DNA from: Todiramphus chloris collaris
Taxonomy: Eukaryota > Chordata > Aves > Coraciiformes > Alcedinidae
Length of the DNA stretch: 64,000 nt
Reading direction: 5' to 3'
NCBI GenBank assembly: GCA_025345505.1
Contig: JANVCC010000120.1
Span: 5,794,104-5,858,103, forward strand
Shown here: one piece after another, positions 52,901 through 64,000 of the stretch
How positions within the stretch are numbered: position 1 is the stretch's first letter
Layout: the number at the start of each line of letters is the position of its first letter
The notes under the pieces: generated by a model
Seen by the model: the letters and a program-made list of their open reading frames with translations, nothing else
Databases searched by the model: none
Told to the model about the DNA's origin: nothing
Translations under genes and position numbers: made by a program

Positions 52901-55900
52901 CGCTCTGGGAGGGACGACGGTGCCCCCACCCCGGCCCTGCACAGCTCAGCCTTCCTGGGGAGGACGTGGCCGTGACACTCGGCTGATCCCAGCGCAGGAA
53001 GCGCCTCTAAAATTAAACCTCGCCGGGAGTCAAGGCCACGGCGCTGGGCACGCGACACTCGCTCCCCGCCAGCACCCGCGGGACCCCCAGCTGCTGCCAC
53101 CAGTACCCATGGGACCCCCAGCTGCTGCCACCAGTACCCATGGGACCCCTGGCCACTGCCACCAGTACCCATGGGACCCCCAGTTGCTGCCACCAGTACC
53201 CATGGGACCCCCAGCTGCTGCCACCAGTACCCATGGGACCCCTGGCCACTGCCACCAGTACCCACGGGACCTCTGGCCGCTGCCACCAGTACCCATGGGA
53301 CCCCCGGCTGCTGCCACCAGTACCCATGGGACCCCCGGCCGCTGCCTACCCCGAATGAGGGGCCAGTTTTGGGCGCAGCCTGGGGGCAGGCAGAGGTACC
53401 CCACTCGCAAAGCGCTGGCGCGGCCGGCTCTGCCGACTCAGCAGCTGTGGGGCCGGCTTTCCGATGGGAAACCAGCACGGAGGAGCTGGGAAAAAAACAA
53501 CACTGGCAGCCCGGGGGATTGTCAGGGGGAATTTGCTGAGCTGCTGTCTCCAAACACAAGGGCTGCCCGCGGCACCCACCCGGCACAGCCCCTTCCCTGT
53601 TTCCCCCTGGATGCAAAGCCCCTTCCCAGGGCTGGGGACACTGCAGGGACATCGTTAGCCAAGGGGATGGTGAAGCACTGGGTGAATCCCTGGGACGGGC
53701 AGGGTCAGCCCTTGGCGTGCCTCGGTTTCCCTTTGACTCAGCTTGCTTGGTGACTCACGTGCATCTCGTTCATGTTCATGACGGTGGGAGAGGGACGGAA
53801 GGTGCCCAGGCGGTACCGGATCCCGTCCTCCAGAGTCATGCCCCAAAACTGGCTGTAGTTAGCAGCTCTCCAGCTGACCGGGAAGAGGGAGCACAGGTCA
53901 GGGGGGTCCTGAAAAGCACCGAGGGGTGAAGGATCCTTTCCCTGTCCTCCTGGTGCCCGGTTCTTACCCATAATTGCCCCTGTTGACAGCGTCGATCAGC
54001 TCCCCATCCATGAGGCAGGCGTGGTCCTCACACTGCCACTGCCCAGCGGGGCTGCAGGTGCTGCAGAGAGGATGGCACCGGAGGGGGCAGTCAGCTGGGA
54101 GGGGACAGTGCCCCTGGGGTGACCAGGGGGACCCCATCTGGGTACTGCCCCTCCCAAGCTGGGACTGCCACCATGGGGGGCAGGCAGCGAGGGACCGGGG
54201 CTGATTCGCACTGGGTTTCGGGGGCCACACTGCGGCACAGCATCTTGGGACAGGGTGACACCAGGCCAGGAGCCAGCAGGGCCTCTAAGTGGCCCTGGGG
54301 GCCATCCCCCCGCCCACCCCAGTCCCCTCAAGAGTGCAGAGGGCAGACAAAGCATGGGACAGAAAATCAGCTGAAAAGCAGCCAGGCTTGCAGACATCAG
54401 AGCGGGGCTTGGACACCAGCCCGGGAAGGCGATTCGGGGCTGGCTGCCCCCCCCCGCACCCACCCTGGGGGCAAGTCCCTCTGGCCAGGTTGGCCAGGAG
54501 CCCTGTGGCACCCATGGGGAGACCCGGGGTAGGGGGTGGCTGAGGGGGGGGGATGCTGGGACGTCTGGACGCAAGGGAGTCTGGCTGCCCCTGGGGAGTC
54601 CTGGGCTGTGCCCCCCCCCCTCCCTGCACGGCGAGCAATGCTTGGCATGCTCCGTGCTCCCTCCTGCCCAGCTCCCAGCAAGCTCTTCCCTTTTAAGGAG
54701 CCGTGCGAGGCCAGAGCCGTGTCCCGCCAGCCCAGCCCCGGTCCCGCACCTGCACCCCCGGCACTCACCCCAGCCCCAGCCCCAAGCGCTCCCGGGGCTG
54801 CGCTGGTGGCCACGCATCTGGCCGGGAGCTCCTTGGGGTCTCCCAAGGGAACACCTCGGGGTGCAGCCAGCTGGGTGCCCACCCACAGCAGCCCCGTCTG
54901 CTGCACCCATTGCATTTGCCCCCTGCCAACGCCCCCGGACCCTGCGGGAGACAGGCAGGGACACGGTTTGCGCTGAAGTGCCGCAGAATTTGCTGCTGCC
55001 CGGGGACCAAGTGCAGAGGAAGAGGGTTTGGGGAGGAAAGTCTTGGCCCCGAGCCTGCTGCGTTGGGGAAGGGACCATTTCCCAGCATCAGGGACCATTT
55101 CCCAGCATCAGGGACCAGTCGTCCACAGGTCAGGGACTTTGACCTTCCCCCAGGGCTTGGGGATAGCCATGGAGAAATGCTGAGCAACATCAAGGCTTCG
55201 TGGAGGGCTGGGGCTGGCTTTTCACCTCCAGCTCCCGTGCCTGCACACACATGCACACGCATGTGCTGGTGCCCTCACACACGCCCCAGACGGAGCCTTT
55301 GATTTCCCTTATCTGCCGCATCGCTGCGAGCCAGCCAGCCCTGCCGCGCTCGCTCCTTGTCGGCGGGCAGATCTGTGCCCGCAGGTTCCCCAATCCCCCA
55401 CCTCCGGGATGCCATTAATACCATCCCAGCCCTTTCCCGATAAACCCCGCGCTGCCGGCGAATGCAAACAGCGAGCTCCTGGTGCGCAGCGCACCCCGGG
55501 CCGCCTGTGCCCAAGCTGGCTGCGGGGCCGAACTCTGGCCAGCCTGGCCCGCGGCCACCAAGGCTGCCAGCTGCAGACACGTCCCATCAGGTTTGGGCAA
55601 GCTGGCCTTGGACCAGCGTGGCCAAAAACACCCCTGGCCCGCGTCGGCAGCTCGCAGCCAGCCTGGCCGCGCGCTAACCCGGCGAAGCGAGCGGCTCCAA
55701 CAAAGGCATGTGCTGAAAACTTGGGAGCGGCTCAAAGCCTCCGGGTTTGGGGTTTTTTTTTCCCCCCCCTTCGGAATATGCCAGAGCAAAGGCATTTGGC
55801 AGCGGCCCCCCACCACCCAGATCGAGCCCTGTGCTCCTGGCTCCCGCCGAGCCGGCTGCGGGCAGCCCTGGTGCTCACAGGCCCCCTCGATGCCCTTCAT

Positions 55901-57157
55901 GCTGGTGCCAAGCCAGCGGTGCCCACGCGGCACTGGGAGCGCAGAGCCACTCACCACAGGTTGCAGTTCTCCCGGTACGTGGCTCCGGTGGGGTAGTTGC
56001 GGCCGGCACGGGCACAGCCTGGATGGAAGAGGGGGGAGAGCCCCAGTGAGTGTCTGGTTGTAGCTGGGGGGGGGTCTCACCAGCACCCCCGTGGCTCCAG
56101 GGGATAAATACCAAAGGGAATGCAATTCTTAGAACTGCCCAGCTGCTTCTTGGCACTTCCAGACCTGCGATGGGGATGTCCTGGGTTGGGTTTAAACCAC
56201 AACAGGGACCAGCTCGGGCACCACAGCACACGGTGGGAGCAGGGCTGGCCGAGTGCCGGGAGGGTTAACTGTGGGGCTGCCGAGCAGAGCTGGCCTTGCA
56301 CGAACAGCCCGGCAGGACAGGGATAAAGGGGCCAGTTGTACCCAGGCGCTGGCTCTGCTCTGCAGAAACTTCTTAGAGAGCCTTGTGCTGTGTGGCGGGG
56401 GCTGCCTGAGCCCCCCTCTCACCCCTGTCTGCCCTGCCCGTCCCAGCTGCCGGGCGGGTTAAGTCAGGGCCAGCATCCGCCTGCCCTAGACATGACCGGG
56501 GGAAGCTGGGATGGTGTCCCCCCATGCCCCTGCTCTGCCCCACAGGCAGCTGGAGCTGCCCCTCTGCCCTCCTGCCCCCCGTAGTCCTGCCCATGGGGTG
56601 GGGTGCGTGGCCATGGGTTGCTCCCAGCCCTGTTTTTGGAATCCCAGACCCAGCCCAGCCACTTTAGATGAATTCCTGCAGCTCGGAGGGGTCTGCAGCA
56701 GCTCTGCAGCAAGGGCAGGACCGTGGGGTGCCACGTTCAGCTGCATCCATTATCCCGAGGGGCATTGGTTGTGCATCAGGCACCCAGAGGTTGTCTCCTG
56801 GCACCCAGAGCCCCCTTGCCCGGCTGGGCTGAGGGTTTCCTCACCTGGGGCTTTGGGGAAGGGGGCTGGGATGCCCAGGCAGTACTCCCAGAAGTCAGGG
56901 CAGCAGTCGGAGACGGTGCGGTTGCAGAAGAGGTCACAGTAGCAGAGGGTGTCGTGGTAGGGCACGGTGCAGCCGTCGTCACGGCCGTGGCAGCAGACAT
57001 CCCCTCGCTGGCAGTAGGACCCGCTGGCATCGTAGACCCCGTGCTCGTACAAGCCGGGTGCCAGCTCCCGGCGGGTGCGTACTCGGGTAGCCAGGGCCAC
57101 CTGGGCCAGCAGCCAGGGGCAGAGCAGAGCCCACAGCAGGCGCATGTTGCCAGTCAT
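49932..57157 (-). CDS. TINAGL1: Tubulointerstitial nephritis antigen-like 1 (lipocalin-7), inactive cathepsin-B-like protein
   Basis: TINAGL1 is a secreted matricellular protein that binds matrix components and receptors; that role is family knowledge. Eleven coding exons (57157-56845, 56018-55955, 54060-53968, 53873-53759, 52576-52453, 52329-52179, 51866-51683, 51382-51337, 50875-50752, 50278-50233, 50072-49932) give 466 residues, like the human protein. Order: signal peptide ([17 protein letters not shown]), RRELAPG, a cysteine-rich segment ([18 protein letters not shown]), a second Cys-rich module, then a C1 papain-like domain. The position of the catalytic cysteine is Ser (CAGSWAF, near residue 230), while His ([12 protein letters not shown]) and Asn (NSWG) are kept, so it should be proteolytically dead as in other TINAGL1. 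Two in-frame starts exist, residues 1 and 5; the second gives the better signal peptide. Confidence 0.96.
53070..53346 (+). repeat. 31-bp minisatellite, about nine copies
   Basis: CAGTACCCATGGGACC starts at 53101, 53132 and 53163 and onward at 31-bp steps. It lies in the TINAGL1 intron 52577-53758; the unit includes an NcoI-like CCATGG. Confidence 0.95.
54061..55954 (-). other. TINAGL1: Large TINAGL1 intron, no further gene seen
   Basis: 1.9 kb of GC-rich sequence between the two cysteine-rich module exons, with a duplicated GGGACCATTTCCCAGCATCA near 55068-55110. Other open frames are without splice support. Confidence 0.7.
56019..56844 (-). other. TINAGL1: TINAGL1 intron, nothing else seen
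   Basis: Ordinary intronic sequence following the signal-peptide exon; no exon, repeat or RNA gene recognised. Confidence 0.65.
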
Positions 57158-57840
57158 GTCCTGCAGCTGCTGCAGAAGGAGGGCACTGAGTGGGTGGGGG
57201 CAGCATGGGGGTCCCGTGGGCGCACAGAGCAGCTCTGCACCCTATGCCAGCCCCGTCCTGAGGGGTCACCCCCCCAAAGACAGCATCCAATGTGCCCACC
57301 AAGCTTTGAGTCAACTCCTGGGTCACCTTGGCCACTGCAGCCAGCACCAAGTGTGTTGCCCTCCTGGGCCATCTCACCCCCACCCTGACCTCCTCTGGAA
57401 CACCCAGAATGTTTTGGGGTTTTAATTTTTTTTTACCTCCCCTTGGGCCACCCTGGCTCCAGGGACCCGCACCCAAAACACGCAAGCTCCCCCCCAGGAG
57501 TCCCCACCCCCCCCCAACTTACATCGAGGGGCCCCGTGCCCACCCACACCTTAACCCCTCTGCTCCAAAAGCAAAACCCCAGCAGCACACGGGGCTTCAC
57601 GGGGCGGGATCCCCGCATCCCCGGGCCCCGCCGCCGGGGGGAAGGTGCGGGCAGCGCAATGAGCAATGAGGGGCACCGGGGACCCTGGCAGAGTGGAGTG
57701 CGCGTTTGGGGGGGGTGGTTCGGGGAAACCTCGGGGAAACCCCGGGGAAACCTCGGGCAAACCCCGGGGAACAACCCCCCCGCTCCGTTCCGTTCCGTGC
57801 CGTGCCCCGTGCCCCGTGCCCCGTTCCCCCTGCCCCGTAC
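57158..57840 (-). other. TINAGL1: TINAGL1 first intron with 13-bp repeat
   Basis: Between the probable acceptor (near 57160-57170, tandem CAG choices) and the non-coding exon donor at 57840-57839. It contains a 13-bp CGGGGAAACC(T/C)CG-type repeat at 57719-57771 and CCGTGCC/CCGTTCC words to 57838. No other exon seen. Confidence 0.65.
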
Positions 57841-57906
57841 CTGCCGCACCCGCCGCTCCGCGCCGCCGCCGCCGAGCGCCTCCCCCGGCCCCGCCGCTCC
57901 TTATAA
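57841..57906 (-). promoter_or_regulatory. TINAGL1: TINAGL1 TATA box and non-coding first exon (minus strand)
   Basis: TTATAA at 57901-57906 reads TTATAAGG on the minus strand, in a CpG-rich region. Some 60 bp downstream a clean donor, CGGCAG then GTACGG, ends an untranslated exon at 57841. Start of transcription is expected near 57875. It is inferred from motifs and spacing. Confidence 0.6.
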
Positions 57907-58919
57907 CCGCGCCCCGGGAGGCGGGGGGGCCGCGATCCCGCCGGGCAGCGCTGCCCCTCCCCGGGCGGAGCAGAGCCCAGTGGGGCGGGGGTCGAGCCGG
58001 GGGCTCCCGGCGGGACGGGCTGGAGAACGGCGGGACCCGATACCCGCCCCGTCCCACCGGCCCCGACGCCGTCTCCGGAGGCAGCTCCGGGTTTCTCTCT
58101 CCGGGTCTTGCTGCCCTGCCCGTGCCCTCGCAGCCCTTGCCAGGACCGCACTCCATCCAGAGTGTTCCCGGGGAGGGGGGCTGCGTGTCTCCCCCCTTCC
58201 AGCCCCGCAGCTACAGGGTGGGCAGCTGGATGCAAGCGAGACAGGAACGCCCCAGCACTGCCCAGGGCACGGAGCCCGTGGCACTTGGAGTCTGCCCTGT
58301 GTCCCCATTGCCAGCCTCCAGCCAAGTGCTCAGGATCCGGGAAGTGGGGGGTCTTGGCCACCCCACAGGCTCCAGTTCCCACCTATACTTGCTGTGGGGC
58401 TTTGGGTGCCCACCCTGGATCTCCTGCCTGTCTCTGGCCCTTGAGGAGCATCTTCCAGCTGGCTGCTGCCAAAGGTTTCCTCGAAGATGCCTCATGGCAG
58501 CCAGGACGGGCGGCAGGGGTGGAGGAGGCTTCCCTGGGTGGCTATGGGAGCCCAGGGCCACAGGCTGAGCCCGGGGCCATGGGCTGGAGGGCTTCTGGCT
58601 CCTGGCTGCAGCCTGCGGGGAGGATGCTGTAGCTGGTCAGGCTGTGTTTGCACCCTGAATGTCTGTGCATGGGGAACACCAGATCCTACTGGGCATGAGA
58701 GCTCCCTGGGACCCCAGAGTGCTCTGGGTGCCCAAATGAGGGTCCTACAAGAGCCCCATCCACTGCTCCCCCCCCACCCGGCTGCTCAGACAGTGCTCTT
58801 GAAAGGGCCTTTTCCTGCAGGCACGGCCTTGGGCAGAGCACACTGGGCTGGAGGCTGCTGAGTGCCTCAGGAAGGAACTGGGTCCGGCCTGGAGTCCGAC
58901 TGTCTCCAACCACACGTAC

Positions 58920-59015
58920 TTTCTCCATGACTGGACTGACAGGAATCCAGAGTCGCACGTTTCCCAAGACCCCCAGGGGACAAAGCAAAGCCAATAGCAA
59001 AAAGGACATCCCCAT
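58920..59015 (-). CDS. Orphan candidate exon: signal-peptide-like start with splice donor
   Basis: I do not recognise this as a known gene. On the minus strand an ATG in strong context (AAGATGG) at 59015 opens 32 codons beginning MGMSFLLLALLCPLGVLG, a good hydrophobic signal sequence, and meets a donor-like AAA then GTACGT at 58919. The frame stays open past that donor for about 80 more codons. It lies upstream of TINAGL1 on the same strand and downstream of KCNQ4. No convincing second exon was found between here and the TINAGL1 promoter, so chance is a real alternative. Confidence 0.2.
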
Positions 59016-60347
59016 CTTCTGCTGCCATTCCTCGTCCTTCTGCCAGACAGCTCCCTGACAGTGGCTGAGGGTGCCATGGGGTGCTGGTGGCAGAACTGGC
59101 CTGTTCCCATTCCAGTTCCTACCCTCCCCCCCTCCCCAGCCAATAAGGGCTGTGTGCAGAGGCGGGAGCAGTGATAGTCCAAGTGCTTGCAAGCCCCCCC
59201 CCACCCCCCCCTCCCCTCCTGTGACCACATTTGGCATGCCAAGCCTTGCTCTCAGCAGGACGTGGCACTGGGAGGTCACAGCTCACCGCGTCCCTCTCAC
59301 GCTGCCATCCCTCCGCTTGCGTATCTCCACCAACGAGGTCTGTCCCTGCGCCAGGGAGTGGCAGCTCCTCATGAACGTTGGGGAGCCAAGGTGGTGGAGG
59401 ACAAAGTCCAGCCAGGGCACCTTGGGCCCACGCGGCCGCAGGAAGCAGAGCCAAGTGCCGCTGGCTGGCACGTGTGCCTGCCCTGCCCTCCCCACCACCG
59501 CTCTGGGGGAGGGAGCAGGTCCCAGCACCCGGGTCCTGCTGCACAGCGTCACTGAAAGGGCCCAGACCCAGGTGGGTTGTCCCCGGATACCCCATGGAGC
59601 AGCGGGAACACGCATGGGCACTGCCCAGCTGCAGCTGTTGCATGGCAGGGTGCAGGGCGAGCGCCCCACGCGCTGCACAAGCCTGGGGCAGGGTGAAGAC
59701 CCCACTGTCGTAAGGAAAGCCACGCGGGTGGCCGGAGGAGCCGGGCAGATGTCGATGCGGTGCCTCGATGGCACAGCTTGCTCAGGAAGGGGCTTTCTGC
59801 GTGCTGCCATGTCCCGGATCTCCCTTCAAAGCAGCCCCAGGACCACATGCCAGCGGATGTACTGAGGCTCTCCAGGGATCACACCCTGCTCAGTGGAACC
59901 AGGGGACTGGGGTCACCCCGAGATCCCCGTCCCAGCAGCCTGGGGCAGCTCTGGGGGCAGCTGGGGCAGGGAGGTGCTGGTCCTTGTAGAGCTGGGCACT
60001 GCCCAGCACTTTGGGACGAGCCGGCAGCGGGTTTCTTGGCAAGGAGCAGCCCGGAAAGGCAGGGACTGACCTGCGGCGAGCCCCGGCTTCCTCCCCGGCC
60101 AGCACCGGGACAGGGAAGCTTGGAAAGAAGCCACCCCCGGCCCCCCGACATTTGTAGGCTGGGGGACACGTTGTCCCCCGAGGTGCCAGCACACCGGTGC
60201 GGGGTGAAGGCTTTGCCATCCCTCCATGGGTTGTGGTCTCCCGGCGAAGGGGGCTCGCACCTTCACCTCCCCTGGGGTGGCCATGGCAGCACCATCCCCC
60301 TTTGGGGACACGCTGTGACACCTCTAAAGAGGCAGACAGAGCACGGT

Positions 60348-60406
60348 CCTCCCCGGGGCAGCGACCATCCCCGGGGCAGCGACCTTCCCCGGGGCAGCGA
60401 CCTTCC
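60348..60406 (+). repeat. 18-bp tandem repeat, about three copies
   Basis: CCCCGGGGCAGCGACC(A/T)T repeats at 18-bp steps, about 280 bp beyond the KCNQ4 polyadenylation signal. Confidence 0.9.
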
Positions 60407-60680
60407 CCACCAGTCCCGGGCTCCAGAGGCAGGGCACGGTCCCCTCTGCAGCCGCATCGGTCCCGCACGCCTCAGGCACGGGGCACCGCGATGCCGGGAA
60501 GGGCGCTGGCGCTGGGGTCCAGCTCCACTGGGCAGGGGGATGCTGCGGGGCGAGGGGAGCCCAGCGAGGGGCTGCCGGGTGCTGCGGCCGCGGCTCTCGG
60601 CGGCAGGGCTGGAGTGCCACCTCTCGGGAAAGCCGGGAGAGAGACAGCAGGCAGGCAGGCAGGCAGCCTCTACTCCAAAT

Positions 60681-60686
60681 TTTAAT
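60681..60686 (-). terminator. KCNQ4: Polyadenylation signal ATTAAA, probable KCNQ4
   Basis: The common variant hexamer on the minus strand, preceding a CTGCCTGCC-rich stretch. It is the best candidate before the spacer. Confidence 0.5.
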
Positions 60687-62510
60687 GAAACGAATAAGTT
60701 AATAAGTTAATCGAGTGAGGTAACTACCGCTGGCTGGGGGGGTCTGCAGGGACCAGCCAGCCCCGGGGGAGGGTCCTACGAGTTAGTTCAGGCGTGCGGC
60801 TGCGGGCAAAGCTGTCACATGCACGCACCATCGCCCCACGGCCGGGCACACACGGCACCCACGCACCAACCCCCCGCCTGCCCACCCACGGCACCCAGCT
60901 ATCCCCTCAGGCACCCACGGCCGGGGAGACGGGGACCCCCGGGGCGAGGGGAGGGGGCCGGAGCGGTGCAGGAGATGGGGACGGGGGGGCTGCAAGCGGC
61001 TCTGGCACGGCCCGCGCTGGCCACATGCACTAAGGGGGCAAGAAAAACGAGCAGGGTCGGGGGGCCCCCGCTGCCAGGAGCAGAGGCACCGGAGGGGGGG
61101 ATTGGGAAGGGGGGGGGGGGGGTGCAAACCCCACGGTCCGAAACCCAGAGAGGGGCTGCACCGGCAGCAGGGGGTTCGGTGGGTCCCTGCCAGCCCAGCT
61201 CAGATCCCGACACTGCAGCCACACGGGTGGCACGGAGACCCCTGGGACCCCTGACCATGCAGGAACAGGCACCAGCCCCAGCTCAGCAAACTTTGGCACT
61301 ACCACGATCGCTGCCAGCCTGGCTCAGCCCAGCGCTGCGAGACTGGAAAACAGCCCCGGGGCTGGGGTTGGGGCAGCAAAGGGGAGTGGGGCAGCGCTGG
61401 GGCTGCCGTGGCTCTGCCAAGGCATGGCCAACACCGCTCTGTGCCCACCGGGCAGTCGCTCCCCAGGCCCGGCCCGTGCTCCCCAGGCCATGGAGGGGAT
61501 GGGGACATGGGGAGGGACAAACCGGGCACTGCAAGACCTGGCAGCGAAGGAATCCTCTAACCAAGAGCAGGGTCTGGGGCATGAGAAGGAGAGATGCTCC
61601 TTGGGGACCACTGTCCCCATTGCCTGTGCCTGCCACCCTCTCTCCTCCCCAGTCCCTGCCCAGCCCGGTGATCCCAGGGGGGAAGTTTGTCACCTGCCCG
61701 CAAGCCCCAGGGCTCCCAGACCAGCCCCCACAGGGAGCAGGATCCTGTCCTGTGTGCTGGTCGAGGGGTTTGCTTATTGCCTATGTCCCCATGGGTTGCT
61801 CTTCCCGGGGGTGTTGCATATTAAGACATTATTGCATAAATATATATGTATATTTATCTCCTATATGTATATTGCCCTGGGAGCATGCACGGGCAGGCAG
61901 AAGGCTCTGCTGTGCTGCTAGAGGTGCAGCTGCTGCTGCAGCTGCAGTGCCGCAGAGGAGGGTGAGGGGGGACAGATCCCCACTCCTCAACTTGGGGTGG
62001 CAGGGCCCAACACTGCCCTGGCCTGGAGTGGGGCCGGTAAACCCATCCTGGGCCATGCCCCCAGGCCCTGCCCCAAACTGGCAGCAGAAGGGAGATGGAG
62101 CCTTGCATAGCTGGCGGTGGCCCTGGCTCAGGTCCGGGGGACCTGGCAGGACCCCGCTGGGGAGCTGGATGTGTCCTGAGGGCTGGGGCAGGAGGTACGA
62201 GCCTAAACCCCAGGGGATGGGGCCAGCCTGGAGCATCTCTGCATGGCTGGGGAGCACACAAGGCTCAAGGAGCTGAGAGGGGCGGCTCATCCCCCGAGAA
62301 GGGCAGGAGCATCCCAGGAGCATCCCAGGAGCATGATCTGGCCATGCTGCAGTGCCATGGGCTCCCACCCATCCCAAAGCGGGCACCCTTCTGCCGCCGT
62401 GCCCCCCCAAAGGAGGGCTTGGTTCAAGTAACACGGCAAGGGCCGGGCGGTGCCACGCGGCTCCCACGTCCCGGCGTCCCGCAGCAGGATCTGTCCCGCT
62501 GCCTCCCCGC
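60681..62510 (-). other. KCNQ4: KCNQ4 3' untranslated region
   Basis: After the KCNQ4 stop, 1.8 kb of non-coding sequence run to ATTAAA (TTTAAT on + at 60681-60686), the first credible poly(A) hexamer on this strand. An AT-rich island lies at 61805-61875. The length is plausible for a KCNQ gene; the end is inferred. Confidence 0.6.

Positions 62511-64000
<1,490 letters not shown>

Larger units (their letters stand above)
57910..60680. other. Spacer between TINAGL1 promoter and KCNQ4 3' end
   Basis: About 2.8 kb of GC-rich sequence. It contains the orphan signal-peptide-like exon at 58920-59015 and an 18-bp repeat at 60348-60406. Other frames on either strand (for example minus 59810-59283) are open but are bounded by stops and lack recognised homology. 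Confidence 0.65.

Noticed and set aside
52719-53753. 344-codon + strand frame opposite TINAGL1
   Set aside because: Most of it is the 31-bp minisatellite (His-Gly-Thr-Pro type units) inside a TINAGL1 intron.
59283-59810. Minus-strand frame of 175 codons in the TINAGL1-KCNQ4 spacer
   Set aside because: An in-frame TGA precedes the ATG by six codons, no family is recognised and splice phases do not connect with the 59015 exon. Kept only as context for that finding.

Overview
The window looks like GC-rich, gene-dense avian DNA, probably a microchromosome segment homologous to chicken chr23 and human 1p35-1p34. The grounds are vertebrate genes with short GC-rich introns and GT-AG splice sites, several truncated CR1 retroposon 3' ends (the dominant bird LINE), and absence of HCRTR1 where mammals carry it. 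No tool was run; products were recognised by reading exon translations and checking splice phases exon by exon.

Layout. (1) 80-15231 (+): 3' part of ADGRB2 (BAI2), an adhesion GPCR, from four thrombospondin type-1 exons through HormR, GAIN/GPS, 7TM and cytoplasmic tail to a C-terminal QTEV PDZ ligand; its 5' exons lie before base 1. (2) 15760-20060: intergenic, with AT-rich islands that resemble conserved regulatory elements. (3) 20060-42420 (+): complete COL16A1 (collagen XVI alpha-1), one non-coding exon plus 70 coding exons, about 1611 residues. (4) 43490-46830 (+): complete PEF1 (penta-EF-hand protein, 240 residues) with a compact CCAAT/CRE promoter. (5) 46850-49120: repeat-rich spacer where HCRTR1 sits in mammals. 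(6) 49127-57906 (-): complete TINAGL1, a catalytically dead cathepsin-B-like matricellular protein of 466 residues. (7) 57910-60680: spacer with one orphan signal-peptide-like exon on the minus strand. (8) 60681-64000 (-): 3' end of KCNQ4 (Kv7.4), covering part of the cytoplasmic C-terminus, its tetramerisation coiled coils and the 3'UTR.

The genes are a syntenic block, not an operon. ADGRB2, COL16A1, PEF1 and TINAGL1 keep the relative order and orientation of human 1p35. COL16A1 and TINAGL1 both make secreted matrix proteins. The TINAGL1-KCNQ4 junction is unlike human, where SERINC2 follows TINAGL1 and KCNQ4 lies several megabases away. Short 10-N gaps at 26911-26920 and 48390-48399 fall inside tandem repeats, so repeat copy number there is unreliable. 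A one-base excess in a C homopolymer breaks the ADGRB2 frame and is probably a sequence error.

I found no CRISPR array, prokaryotic system, tRNA or rRNA. The most notable items are the altered GPS cleavage triad and the in-frame loop cassette of ADGRB2, the AT-rich islands between ADGRB2 and COL16A1, a 58-bp alternating purine-pyrimidine minisatellite, the HCRTR1 gap, and the orphan signal-peptide exon near 59 kb.
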